A stretch of DNA of 43,643 nucleotides from contig LVBB01000134.1 of NCBI GenBank assembly GCA_001603075.1, positions 1 to 43,643 of the forward strand, written 5' to 3'. This document shows, in pieces, positions 8,000-16,114 of this stretch (positions are counted from its first letter, which is position 1; each line of letters begins with the position of its first letter). Position numbers and translations under genes: made by a program. The notes under the pieces are model-generated. The model worked only from the letters and a program-made list of their open reading frames with translations, searched no databases and was not told the DNA's origin. The DNA comes from Phycisphaerales bacterium Planc_01. GTDB lineage: Bacteria > Planctomycetota > Phycisphaerae > Sedimentisphaerales > Anaerobacaceae.

Positions 8000-8761
8000 T
8001 TATCGTTCGATGACGCCGAGCAGTCGCAGCAGGCCGTCGAGAATGGCGATCGGATGGGGCGGGCAGCCGGGGACGTAGAGATCGACCGGAACGATCTCGC
8101 CGGCGCCCTTGTGGGTTTCCGGGTGATCGGCGAACAGGCCGCCCGAGACGGCACAGGCGCCGACGGCGACGACGATCTTCGGGTTCGGTGTGGCTTCGTA
8201 CGTCTTTTCGAGGGCCAGTTCCATGTTCTTCGTGACCGGCCCGGTGATCAGAAGGCCGTCGGCGTGGCGAGGCGAGGCCACGAACTGGATGCCGAACCGA
8301 CTCAGATCGAACACCACGGTGGTGAGCACGTTGACGTCGGCCTCGCACGCATTGCATCCGCCGGCGCTGACCTGGCGCAGCTTCAGAGAGTGGCCGAAGA
8401 GTGCCTTGGCCTGTTTGTCCAGGGCCTTGGCGAGCTGGAAGGGCCGGTCATTCACGACCAGCGCCTCGCGCGTGTCGGTCGCCATGCGGTATTCGCGGGT
8501 GAACTGTATGGCCCCGGTCGGGCAGGCGTCCGTGCAGTCGGTGCAGAACAGGCAGCGTCCCAGGTCGATGCGCAGGGCACCGTCCGCTTTGGTCAGCGCC
8601 GCGGTCGGGCACGCCTGAATGCAGGCGTCGCAGTCGGCGCGGCACAGGGCGGCGTCCCATTGCGGTCGTCCCATGTATCGCTCGGGCAGGACCGGCGGCT
8701 TGTCGGGAAAGCCGACCGTTCGATGGCCTTGTCTGAACCTTGCTCGCAGTGCGTTGAACAT
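8000..8761 (-). CDS. Fused 2[4Fe-4S] ferredoxin and HyfI/NuoB-like small subunit
   Basis: The 253-residue product joins two subunits that are usually separate. Residues 36-85 carry two [4Fe-4S] motifs (C40, C44, C47, C51 and C70, C73, C76, C80), as in HyfH/NuoI. Residues 130-253 are NuoB/HyfI-like, with C136 and C139 (GGCNACE), C203 (VGACAVSGG) and C233 (PGCPP) for the proximal cluster. Start 8761 is preferred because GAGG lies 8 nt upstream; the in-frame ATG at 8782 would overlap the HyfG-like gene. As the last gene of the operon it should carry electrons within the peripheral arm. All cluster cysteines are intact, in contrast to the partner large subunit. Confidence 0.88.
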   Translation of the reverse strand: MFNALRARFRQGHRTVGFPDKPPVLPERYMGRPQWDAALCRADCDACIQACPTAALTKADGALRIDLGRCLFCTDCTDACPTGAIQFTREYRMATDTREALVVNDRPFQLAKALDKQAKALFGHSLKLRQVSAGGCNACEADVNVLTTVVFDLSRFGIQFVASPRHADGLLITGPVTKNMELALEKTYEATPNPKIVVAVGACAVSGGLFADHPETHKGAGEIVPVDLYVPGCPPHPIAILDGLLRLLGVIER

Positions 8762-8771
8762 CACGTCGGCC

Positions 8772-10286
8772 TCACAGGTCATGTCCGCAATAGGACAGGT
8801 TGAAGCTCTTGTTGCAGAGCGGGAAATCGGAGATCTGCTGGCCGCGAAGGGCCATCGCCAGTCCGAACCAGTTGTGGAACGACGGGTCGGTGACTTTGTA
8901 GTGCCGCAATCGGCCGCCGTCACCGGTGATCGCGACGTGGCAGATCTCACCTCGCCATCCCTCGACCAAAGCCACGGCCAGATGGTCGGGGGCCGGCGGG
9001 GCTGGTTCCTGCTGGATCGGTCCGGCAGGCAGGGCGGCGATCTCTTCGGCGACGAAACGGACCGAGTTGCGAATCTCGAACCATCGCACGTACGCCCGCG
9101 CGCAGACGTCGCCTGCCGGCAGACTGACCGTCGGCACGTGGTGTGCCCGGTATGCTCCCCAGGGCAGATCGTTTCTGACGTCCAGGTTCACGCCGCTGGC
9201 GCGTGCGGCCGGACCGACCAGGCCCATCGCGGCAGCATCGTGACATGAGATAGTCCCGGTTCCCTCGAACCTCGCCATCACGGAGGGCGTCTGCCACAAC
9301 AGGTTCACGGCGTTCTCGGTGTCGGCGAACGTCGTTTCGATTCGTTTCAACAGCTCGTCGGCGATTCGTGGCGTCAGGTCGAACCGCACGCCGCCGGGGC
9401 GGACGAGATTGCGTCCGAAGCGGTTGCCGCAAAGCAGGGCGGTTGTGTTGAGGAAGTCGCCGCGCAGCCGGCCACAGAACGAGGCGGTCGGCAGGAACCC
9501 AACGTCGTTGGCCAACGCGCCCAGGTCGCCGGTGTGGTTGGCCAGTCGCTCGATTTCGAGGGCAACGGCGCGAAGGGCCTGCGCGCGAGGCGTTGCGGTG
9601 GTCTCGCCGAGCGCCTCGATCGCCAGGGCAAAGGCGGTGGCGTGGCCGATGCTGGTGTCGCCGGCGAGCGTCTCGACGTAATGCGCCGTCCGCCGGTCGG
9701 GGCCGCCGAGGATCGCCCGCTCGATGCCGCGATGCTGGTAGCCGAGCTCGATCTCCAGATGCAGCACGTTCTCGCCGTGGCACTGGAATCGGAAGTGGCC
9801 GGGCTCGATGATACCGGCGTGCACGGGACCGACGGCCACTTCGTGGATCTCCTCGCCTTCGACGCGGAAGTAGTCAGTCACGCACGGCTCGATCGCGCGG
9901 GTCCTGTCGCGACCCCACGCGTCGCTGTCACTACGATAGCAGGGGTGGAAGCGGATCGGCTTGAGCCACGGATGGCCCTCCGGCACGATGCCCCACTGTT
10001 CGGCGATCTCCCGCTCGAACCAGTGCGCCTGGGGTGTCTCTGGGGTCAGGGCCGGATAGGCGTCGCGGACTTGTGTCCGGCACAGTTCCAGGACGCCTTG
10101 CCGATCGTTGGCCAGCACCGCCAGCAGGGCGATTCGGTCGCCGTGCGGCATGCCGAACAACGAGGAGATTCGCCGCCCGTCGGCGATGCGTTCAAGAATG
10201 GCCGTGCGGAACTCCGACATCGTCAGCTCGGGCACTTTCGCCAGCGGCAGGGCCTGGCCGTTGTACACGTGCGGCAGCATCGTCAT
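8772..10286 (-). CDS. HyfG/NuoCD-like large subunit lacking all Ni-Fe cysteines
   Basis: The 504-residue protein has a NuoC-like N-terminal region (HWFEREIAEQWGI with GHPWLKPI, 88-111) fused to a NuoD/hydrogenase-large-subunit domain. Where [NiFe] hydrogenases have CGxCSxxH, this protein has AGDTSIGH (208-215): both cysteines are replaced (A208, T211) while Gly, Ser and His remain. Where they have DPCxxC near the C-terminus, it has NLSYCG (496-501): the ligand positions are Ser and Gly, and the single Cys500 is one place off. The chain ends just after at GHDL. This fits the energy-converting hydrogenase-related (Ehr) class described from comparative work, whose reaction is not established. 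The start overlaps the HyfF-like gene by 4 bp. Confidence 0.9.
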   Translation of the reverse strand: MTMLPHVYNGQALPLAKVPELTMSEFRTAILERIADGRRISSLFGMPHGDRIALLAVLANDRQGVLELCRTQVRDAYPALTPETPQAHWFEREIAEQWGIVPEGHPWLKPIRFHPCYRSDSDAWGRDRTRAIEPCVTDYFRVEGEEIHEVAVGPVHAGIIEPGHFRFQCHGENVLHLEIELGYQHRGIERAILGGPDRRTAHYVETLAGDTSIGHATAFALAIEALGETTATPRAQALRAVALEIERLANHTGDLGALANDVGFLPTASFCGRLRGDFLNTTALLCGNRFGRNLVRPGGVRFDLTPRIADELLKRIETTFADTENAVNLLWQTPSVMARFEGTGTISCHDAAAMGLVGPAARASGVNLDVRNDLPWGAYRAHHVPTVSLPAGDVCARAYVRWFEIRNSVRFVAEEIAALPAGPIQQEPAPPAPDHLAVALVEGWRGEICHVAITGDGGRLRHYKVTDPSFHNWFGLAMALRGQQISDFPLCNKSFNLSYCGHDL

Positions 10287-11749
10287 TGGCCCGGCCCTCC
10301 AAATAATTGCGCTGCGGCGTGGAGCTTCTCGACGAGGGCGTGGGGCAGATGCACTCCCAGAAGGATCGCCAGTACGGCCAGGGCGACGGGCCCGAGCACG
10401 GCGGTGATCGGCTCGCGCTGCGGCCTCTCTTCGGACCGGCCCAGCGCCATCCGCAGAACGATGATCGACATGGCGACGAACACCAGCAGGAGGAACCCCG
10501 CGTACAGCGCCGCGACAACCCAGCGCTGCCGGTCGAGAATCGCCTTGAGGATGGTGAACTCAGTGACGAACGTGCCGAACGGGGGCGAGCCGGTGATGGC
10601 CAGGAAGCCCGCGATCCACAGCACGCCGGAGACCGGAAGCACGCGGCAGAGCCCCTGCACCTTGAGCGTGTCCTTCGTGTGGAAGCGAGCGAGGATGTTG
10701 CCGGCCGTCAGGAACAGCATCGCCTTGACGAGCGAATGGTTGACCGCGTGAAGCAGCGAGCCGAATGCGCCGAGCCCCCCGAGTCCGACGCCCAGCGCGA
10801 GAATGCCCATGTGCTCGACGCTTGAATAGGCGAGCATACGCTTGTAGTCGGTCTGACGGAGGATGAAGACACCGGCCAATCCCATCGACAGCAGTCCGAA
10901 CACGATCAGCAGATCGCCCCCGAACGCGGCCATGCCGGCTGCGGCGGCTACCTGTTGTACCCGCAGGATACCGAGGAAGGCGCAGTTCAGCAGCGCCCCG
11001 GACAGCAGCGCCGAGACCGGCGCCGGCGCCTCGCTGTGCGCGTCGGGCAGCCACGCGTGCAGCGGTGCCAGACCCATCTTGGTGCCGTAGCCGACGAGCA
11101 GGAAGAGGAAGGCCGTGCCGAGCCATTTGTGATTCACTTCTCCGGCCTGACGCAGCAGGGCGTCGACGGTCAGGACGTCGAGGCCGCCGGGGACCGTCAT
11201 GCGGATGAAGAAGAGGCCCAGAAGAGCCAGGCCGATCCCCACCGAACAGAGGATCACGTACTTCCATGCGGCCTCGAGAGACCGTCGGCTGCGGTGGTAG
11301 TAGACCAGTGGGGCACTGGCGAGCGTCGTCGCCTCGATCGCCACCCACTGCAGGGCGAAGTGCCGACTGACAACGGCCAGGCTCATCGTGGCCAGCAGCA
11401 GAAGAAGGCTTCCCGTGAAGATGGACTCCGGCTCGTTGATCTGGAGGCGGCCGCCCTCCGGATCGCGGCGCGGCGTGACGGGCTCGCGATGGACGTAGCC
11501 GATCCCGTAGACCGTCACCGCCAGGAACAGCAGGCTCGTCAGCACGAGGAAGACGGCGCTGAGTGAATCGACTCCGATCCACCCGTCAAACACCGCGGGC
11601 GGGGCGGGAAGCGAAACGACGACGGACGCGGAGAAATGGAACGCGGCGACGGCGCCCCACAGCAGACGCCGTAGGCGGTTCGAGCGAACGAAGTACGATA
11701 CCACCCCGGCCACGGCCGGAACGAGCAGGAGCGCCACAAGGAGGCTCAT
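10283..11749 (-). CDS. HyfF-like antiporter-type membrane subunit
   Basis: This 488-residue polytopic protein belongs to the NuoL/M/N-Mrp antiporter superfamily in its hydrogenase-4 branch. It shows the TM5 glutamate (WVAIEATTLASAP, E139), the TM7 lysine in GYGTKMGLAPLHAWLPDAH (K224) and YKRMLAYSSVEHMGILALG, all expected in the ion-translocation path. The TM8 region reads SGALLNCAF, where many Nuo homologues have a lysine; Asn is common in the HyfF branch as I remember it. Its ATGA overlaps at both ends (with the HyfE-like stop and the HyfG-like start) indicate coupled translation. Role: ion translocation in the membrane arm of the Ehr-type complex. Confidence 0.9.
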   Translation of the reverse strand: MSLLVALLLVPAVAGVVSYFVRSNRLRRLLWGAVAAFHFSASVVVSLPAPPAVFDGWIGVDSLSAVFLVLTSLLFLAVTVYGIGYVHREPVTPRRDPEGGRLQINEPESIFTGSLLLLLATMSLAVVSRHFALQWVAIEATTLASAPLVYYHRSRRSLEAAWKYVILCSVGIGLALLGLFFIRMTVPGGLDVLTVDALLRQAGEVNHKWLGTAFLFLLVGYGTKMGLAPLHAWLPDAHSEAPAPVSALLSGALLNCAFLGILRVQQVAAAAGMAAFGGDLLIVFGLLSMGLAGVFILRQTDYKRMLAYSSVEHMGILALGVGLGGLGAFGSLLHAVNHSLVKAMLFLTAGNILARFHTKDTLKVQGLCRVLPVSGVLWIAGFLAITGSPPFGTFVTEFTILKAILDRQRWVVAALYAGFLLLVFVAMSIIVLRMALGRSEERPQREPITAVLGPVALAVLAILLGVHLPHALVEKLHAAAQLFGGPGQ

Positions 11750-12417
11750 TCGCGTGCCTCCGAGATCAGGTCGTGTGAACCCGATGCATCCGACAGTTCC
11801 GTCAGCTTGTCCGCGTCGAGATGGTCGAATTCACGATCCAAGTGAAACAAGAGATTGCCCATGATGAACAGGCCGACGGAGACGTCCAGCAGGATGCCCA
11901 GCTCCACGAGGAACGGCGACTCCAGGCTCATACCGATGCCTACCACGTACACTCCGTTCTCCATCACGAGATAGGCCAGCGACTGCGTGATGGCCTTGCG
12001 CCGGCTGACCATGAGAAACAGACCGGTGAGCACCAGGAAGAAGGCGGTGGTCAGCAGAAGCCCCGAGGCCTCGGCCCCGGTCAGTTGCAGGCTTGCGGTG
12101 ATCCACTGCGACAGCGCCAGAAGCGCGACGCCGCAGAGAATCGATGCGCCGAATCCGATGAATGGTTCGATCTCCCGGTGCACCCGCGAACGGCGCAGGG
12201 CCACGCTCATCAGCCAGGGCAGCGCGAAGCCCTTGGTGGCGATGATGACGACCGCCAGAATCCAGATATGCAGATGAAGGTCTCCCTCGGCCCTGACGAG
12301 GGGAAGCAGGCCCACCAGGACGCCCTGGACAGCGACCACGCGGATCGCCACACGCAGGCGGCTGGACCCGAGCAGCAGCAGGCAGGAGAGGATGAGAAAG
12401 ACCGACGTGGCGTCCAT
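11746..12417 (-). CDS. HyfE-like membrane subunit
   Basis: The 223-residue product is made of about seven hydrophobic segments and matches hydrogenase-4 subunit E in order and character. The C-terminal half (YLVMENGVYVVGIG, LVELGILLDVSVGLFIMG) is NuoK-like and keeps the buried glutamates of that family, followed by a short charged tail. The start at 12417 lies 5 bp after the HyfC-like stop. Upstream frame extension to 12645 runs across the HyfC-like gene and was discarded. It probably links the HyfC-like subunit to the antiporter subunits. Confidence 0.88.
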   Translation of the reverse strand: MDATSVFLILSCLLLLGSSRLRVAIRVVAVQGVLVGLLPLVRAEGDLHLHIWILAVVIIATKGFALPWLMSVALRRSRVHREIEPFIGFGASILCGVALLALSQWITASLQLTGAEASGLLLTTAFFLVLTGLFLMVSRRKAITQSLAYLVMENGVYVVGIGMSLESPFLVELGILLDVSVGLFIMGNLLFHLDREFDHLDADKLTELSDASGSHDLISEARE

Positions 12418-12422
12418 GTTCG

Positions 12423-13340
12423 CTACCCCATCCACTTGACGATCAGGGCGATCAGGCTCAGTGTGGCCGAACCGATCAGGATTTTCGGAATCTGCAGGAG
12501 CCTCAGCCGCGCCAGGATGGATTCCACGACCCCGACGAGGACGGCGACGAGGGCCATCCCGAGCAGAAATGTTGGGATCTGCGACCACCACGGCAACGAG
12601 TGCAGGGGGAAGATCAGATTGACGATCAGCGTGCTGAAGATCCACAGTTTCAGGGCGGCGGCGTAGAGGATATAGGCCAGGTCCGGCCCGCTGTAGTCGA
12701 GCACCATGACCTCGTGGATCATGGTCAGTTCGAGATGGGTGTTCGGGTCGTCGATCGGAATGCGCGAGTTCTCCGTCAGCAGCAGAACGAACCAGGAGCC
12801 GGCTACCAGCAACAGCAGCAGATTGCCGCCATGTCCGGTGTTTGCGGAAACTCCCGAGAGGATGCCCGAAAGCCCCTGGAAACCGGAGTGCAGGACGAGG
12901 ACCAGCATGCCGAGGAAGAACGACGGCTCGGCCAGTGCGGCGTACTGGACCTCACGGCTGGCGCCCATGCCTTCGAAGCTCGATCCCGTGTCCAATGCCG
13001 CCAGAACCGTGGCGAAGCGGGCCAGGCCGAGAAGATAGGCCAGAAGAACGACGTCGCCGACAAAGCTCACGGGCGCTCTGAACGCACCCCACGGCAGGAT
13101 CGCGGTGCAGACCGCCATGCAGGCCAGGATCACAGCCGGCGCCGCGCGGAGGATGCCGCTGGTGGACCGGCTGTAAACGGACCCCTTCCGCAGCAGCTTG
13201 AACAGATCGTAATAAGGCTGCCACAGTGACGGCCCCTTCCTTCCGCCGAAGAACGCCTTCACTCGGTTGATGATGCCGAGGATGACAGGCGACAGAAGCC
13301 ACGCGGCCAGCGGAAGACCCCAGTTCAAATGGCTCGTCAT
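12423..13340 (-). CDS. HyfC/NuoH-like membrane subunit
   Basis: This 305-residue polytopic protein carries the family motifs GRKGPSLWQPYYDLFKLL (33-50), a conserved glutamate-rich loop (FEGMGASREVQYAALAEPSFF) and SRIPIDDPNTHLELTMIHE. These correspond to the NuoH/HycD subunit that docks the peripheral arm and forms the entry of the coupling channel. Conservation of the acidic loop residues suggests that coupling is retained, even though the catalytic nickel site is lost. It overlaps the HyfB-like stop by 4 bp. Confidence 0.92.
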   Translation of the reverse strand: MTSHLNWGLPLAAWLLSPVILGIINRVKAFFGGRKGPSLWQPYYDLFKLLRKGSVYSRSTSGILRAAPAVILACMAVCTAILPWGAFRAPVSFVGDVVLLAYLLGLARFATVLAALDTGSSFEGMGASREVQYAALAEPSFFLGMLVLVLHSGFQGLSGILSGVSANTGHGGNLLLLLVAGSWFVLLLTENSRIPIDDPNTHLELTMIHEVMVLDYSGPDLAYILYAAALKLWIFSTLIVNLIFPLHSLPWWSQIPTFLLGMALVAVLVGVVESILARLRLLQIPKILIGSATLSLIALIVKWMG

Positions 13341-15322
13341 CGTATCCCCGCCTTCCAGAAGAGCAGAAGCAACACGAGGGTCGCGGCGATATAGAGCAGG
13401 TACTCATGAACGCGTCCGTGCTGCATCCTTCGAATCGGGACGACCAGACGGTCGATCGATCGGAACAGAGGAACGAAGAGACGCTCGTGGGCCGCATCCG
13501 GGGTATCGGTCTCGAATGTGGCGCGGGGCGGGAAGAACCCACGCACGGCGATGCCCCGTTTGCGTGTTCCCAGCAGCGTCCGGAACAGATCGACCAGCGG
13601 CTGGGCGAAGGACGAGGCGGTGTATTGCATTCGTGGCGTTGGCCGTGCGAAGCCGCAGTCCCATGTTCCTGTCTCGGTCTGCTGTGTGCCGCGCGGCAGG
13701 AGTCGGCGGACGAGCAACAGGCCAGCCGTCACCAGCAGCAGCGCCGCCGAAACATGAACGACGCCTGTCAGATCTCGAATCGCGCCGGCCGCGGGTCCCA
13801 ACATCGCCTTCGGATCGCCGCCGGCCACGACGGCAACAGCGGGAAGCACCCCGCGCACCGCCCCAGGCGCCAGCAGGCCGATGGCGACGCACGCGACTGC
13901 CAGGGCCGCCATGGGCCATCGCATAGCCGCACCGGCTTCATGAGCGCCGCCGGCGTGGTCGCTTCGCGGCTCACCGAGAAACACCATGCCGAACGCCTTG
14001 GCGAAGCAGGCCGCAGCCAGACCACCGATCAGCGCCAGGCCGGTGAGGATGCAGATCGCCAGGACGACCGTCTCGGGCGATGCGGCGCGCACGCCGTGAA
14101 ATGCGGCGATGTAGATGAGGAACTCACTGACGAAGCCGTTGAACGGAGGCAGTCCGCAAATGGCGGCCGCCGCCACCAGAAACGCCAGGCCGGTCCATCG
14201 CATCCGCTTCATCAGCCCGCCGAGGCGGTCGATATCCCGGATGCCCGTTCCGTGCACCACGGCGCCGGCGCCGAGGAACAGCAGGCTCTTGAACATCGCG
14301 TGATTGAGCACGTGAAGGAGGCCGCCGCCGAAGCCGAGCACGACCAGGGCCGGCTGTTCCCAGCTCATGCCCAGGATGCCCACACCAAGTCCAAGAGTGA
14401 TGATTCCGATGTTCTCCACACTGGAATATGCCAGGAGCCTCTTGATGTCGTTCTGCGCCAGGGCGAACGCGATGCCGAGGAGGCCGGACATCAGGCCCAC
14501 GACCACCAGCGCCCACCCCCACCCGGCCGACGGTGCGCCCAGCAAGGTCAGAACGCGAAGCAGTCCGTAAATGCCGGTCTTGATCATCACGCCCGACATC
14601 AGCGCCGAGACGTGGCTCGGTGCCGCCGGGTGGGCTTGCGGCAGCCAGACGTGCAGCGGAAAGAACCCTGCCTTCGAACCGAAGCCGATGACTGCCAGGG
14701 CGAACAGGACGGTCGCCATGGTGGGGGATCGCCCAACCGCCGCCAGGACGCCGAAGTCCAGCGAATCGGCCCCTGCGCCGAGCAGGGCGAACATCGCCAG
14801 CAGCGCTGCGGTGCCGATGTGCGTAGCGACCAGATAGGTCCAGCCGGCCCGACGCACGTGGGCATGCTCGTCGTCGAAGATCACGAGGAAGAAGGAGCTG
14901 ATCGCCATGATCTCCCAGACGACCAGGAACAACAGCCCGTTACGCGTCGCGACCAGCAGGAGCATGCTGGCGACCAGGACGTTGTAGAAGAACAGGACCG
15001 CTTTGAGCGAACGTGTGTGTCCGGCGAGGTATCCGACGCCATACAGCGCCGCCAGAGGCGAAACGAAGAGGATCGGCAGACAGAAGAACGCCGAGAGTCC
15101 GTCGAGGGCGAACGACAGCGATCCGCCGGGCATGCTCCAGGCCCATTGCAGTGGCTGCGGCGCCTGGCCGCCCAGGGCCGAGACGACGGGAATCGACGCC
15201 AGGCCGCAACCGATCCAGACCCCCATCGCGGCGATCCATCGGGCCGGCCTCGGACCATTCACGAGAAGGGCGGCCACACCGCTGAGAACGGCAAACCCGC
15301 AACCGACCAGAAACAGCACCAT
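13337..15322 (-). CDS. HyfB-like antiporter-type membrane subunit
   Basis: The 661-residue protein is a NuoL/HyfB-type member of the antiporter superfamily: TM5 glutamate in VVWEIMAISS (E137), TM7 lysine in GFGSKAGFFPLHVWLPQAHP (K217), and TM8 lysine in SGVMIKTG (K248). The C-terminal 200 residues add further membrane segments and a cytoplasmic stretch (GTWDCGFARPTPRMQYTASS) typical of HyfB. I chose 15322 because it opens into the first membrane helix 11 bp after the EIIA gene; the open frame extends upstream into that gene but lacks support. Together with the HyfF-like subunit it would provide ion channels. Confidence 0.9.
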   Translation of the reverse strand: MVLFLVGCGFAVLSGVAALLVNGPRPARWIAAMGVWIGCGLASIPVVSALGGQAPQPLQWAWSMPGGSLSFALDGLSAFFCLPILFVSPLAALYGVGYLAGHTRSLKAVLFFYNVLVASMLLLVATRNGLLFLVVWEIMAISSFFLVIFDDEHAHVRRAGWTYLVATHIGTAALLAMFALLGAGADSLDFGVLAAVGRSPTMATVLFALAVIGFGSKAGFFPLHVWLPQAHPAAPSHVSALMSGVMIKTGIYGLLRVLTLLGAPSAGWGWALVVVGLMSGLLGIAFALAQNDIKRLLAYSSVENIGIITLGLGVGILGMSWEQPALVVLGFGGGLLHVLNHAMFKSLLFLGAGAVVHGTGIRDIDRLGGLMKRMRWTGLAFLVAAAAICGLPPFNGFVSEFLIYIAAFHGVRAASPETVVLAICILTGLALIGGLAAACFAKAFGMVFLGEPRSDHAGGAHEAGAAMRWPMAALAVACVAIGLLAPGAVRGVLPAVAVVAGGDPKAMLGPAAGAIRDLTGVVHVSAALLLVTAGLLLVRRLLPRGTQQTETGTWDCGFARPTPRMQYTASSFAQPLVDLFRTLLGTRKRGIAVRGFFPPRATFETDTPDAAHERLFVPLFRSIDRLVVPIRRMQHGRVHEYLLYIAATLVLLLLFWKAGIR

Positions 15323-15333
15323 GGGCACGTCTT

Positions 15334-16008
15334 TCAAGAATCCGTTCGGAAGCGGCTTTCCATCCGGGCGAAGATCTCCAGGATGGCCTCTCGCGAGGCC
15401 TCGTTCTGGATTGCCTCTTTGCACGCCGGATCGCGTAGAGCGAACGACAGTTTCGCCAACGTTCGCAGATGCGTCCGCACGTTGGGCGAGATCAACAGAA
15501 ACAGGGCGTGTACGGGCTTGCCATCCAGGGCGCCGTAGTCGATCGGCGTCTCGAGAAACGCCAGCGAAAGGACCGGCTGGCGGACGTACCCGAGCAGCGA
15601 GCCGCGGGCGTGGGGGATGGCGATTCCCTCGCCGATGCCCGTCGGGGCCAGCTCTTCGCGGGCCAGAAACATCTCGAACAGGGGTTGGGAACTGCTCTCG
15701 TCGATCCCTTTGACCATGTCCAGGGCGTTCTGAAGCACCTGTCGTTTCGTTTTGCCCCCGATCCGGTAGAAGACGCCTCCCTTGGCGAGCATCTCATGCA
15801 AGGGGATGTCTTCGTCCGGCTCGCCTTCGTGTCCGTCCTCGGGGACCGGCCGCAATCCTTGCCGAATCACCAGGTCGTTCACCTCCGACCTCTCGATGAA
15901 ATGCTGGCCCCCCAGGCGATGGACCGGCAGCCGGCCGTCTTTGATCCAGCGATAAACGGTCTTCTGTGAAACGCCGAGCAGGTCCGCTGCCTGACGAACC
16001 GAAAGCAT
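15334..16008 (-). CDS. HTH-PTS EIIA (type 2) fusion protein, first gene of the Ehr-type operon
   Basis: The 224-residue product joins an excisionase/MerR-like helix-turn-helix (SVRQAADLLGVSQKTVYRWI, then LPVHRLGGQHFIER, 3-40) to a type 2 PTS EIIA domain (about 68-224). GIAIPHARG (128-136) holds the phosphorylatable His133. In PTS systems EIIA passes phosphate between HPr and sugar permeases; here no permease is present, so a regulatory role is likely. Fusion to a DNA-binding domain supports phosphorylation-controlled transcription. It lies 11 bp before the HyfB-like gene and behind a good promoter. A related protein is encoded at 32924-33643, without the Ehr genes. Confidence 0.88.
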   Translation of the reverse strand: MLSVRQAADLLGVSQKTVYRWIKDGRLPVHRLGGQHFIERSEVNDLVIRQGLRPVPEDGHEGEPDEDIPLHEMLAKGGVFYRIGGKTKRQVLQNALDMVKGIDESSSQPLFEMFLAREELAPTGIGEGIAIPHARGSLLGYVRQPVLSLAFLETPIDYGALDGKPVHALFLLISPNVRTHLRTLAKLSFALRDPACKEAIQNEASREAILEIFARMESRFRTDS

Positions 16009-16039
16009 GTTACCGAATCTCCATTCTGTGTCTTATTGC

Positions 16040-16093
16040 GTCAAGGTATGTCAATGATATACCACTTGTTCTCGTGAGAGTCAATACTTTGAC
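16040..16093. promoter_or_regulatory. Cluster of GTCAA motifs: candidate operator
   Basis: On the plus strand GTCAA occurs at 16040 and 16050 (10 bp apart, one helical turn) and again at 16080, where GTCAA-N4-TTGAC (16080-16093) forms an inverted repeat. The motifs surround both promoter boxes. The HTH protein encoded immediately downstream is the obvious candidate to bind here, but this is inference. Confidence 0.4.
16056..16084 (-). promoter_or_regulatory. Promoter of the HTH-EIIA/Ehr-type operon
   Basis: Read on the minus strand, TTGACT (16084-16079) and TATATC (16061-16056) are separated by 17 bp, matching the sigma70 consensus at 5 and 4 of 6 positions. Transcription would start near 16049, leaving a leader of about 40 nt before the start codon at 16008. 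Confidence 0.5.
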
Positions 16094-16114
16094 ACAAAAT
16101 TTCTATCGGCATAT

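Noticed and set aside
6216-8357. 713-codon minus-strand open frame spanning the sulfatase and the end of the Ehr-type operon
   Set aside because: It crosses two well-supported genes in another frame and has low-complexity composition.
8772-10286. Annotating the operon as a hydrogenase or formate hydrogenlyase
   Set aside because: The large subunit has no cysteine at any of the four Ni-ligand positions, and no formate dehydrogenase or maturation genes are present.
13406-15538. Long open frame (710 codons) on the plus strand opposite the HyfB-like gene
   Set aside because: It is Gln/Arg/His-rich, has no recognisable domain, and mirrors a well-supported gene; high-GC codon use creates such frames.
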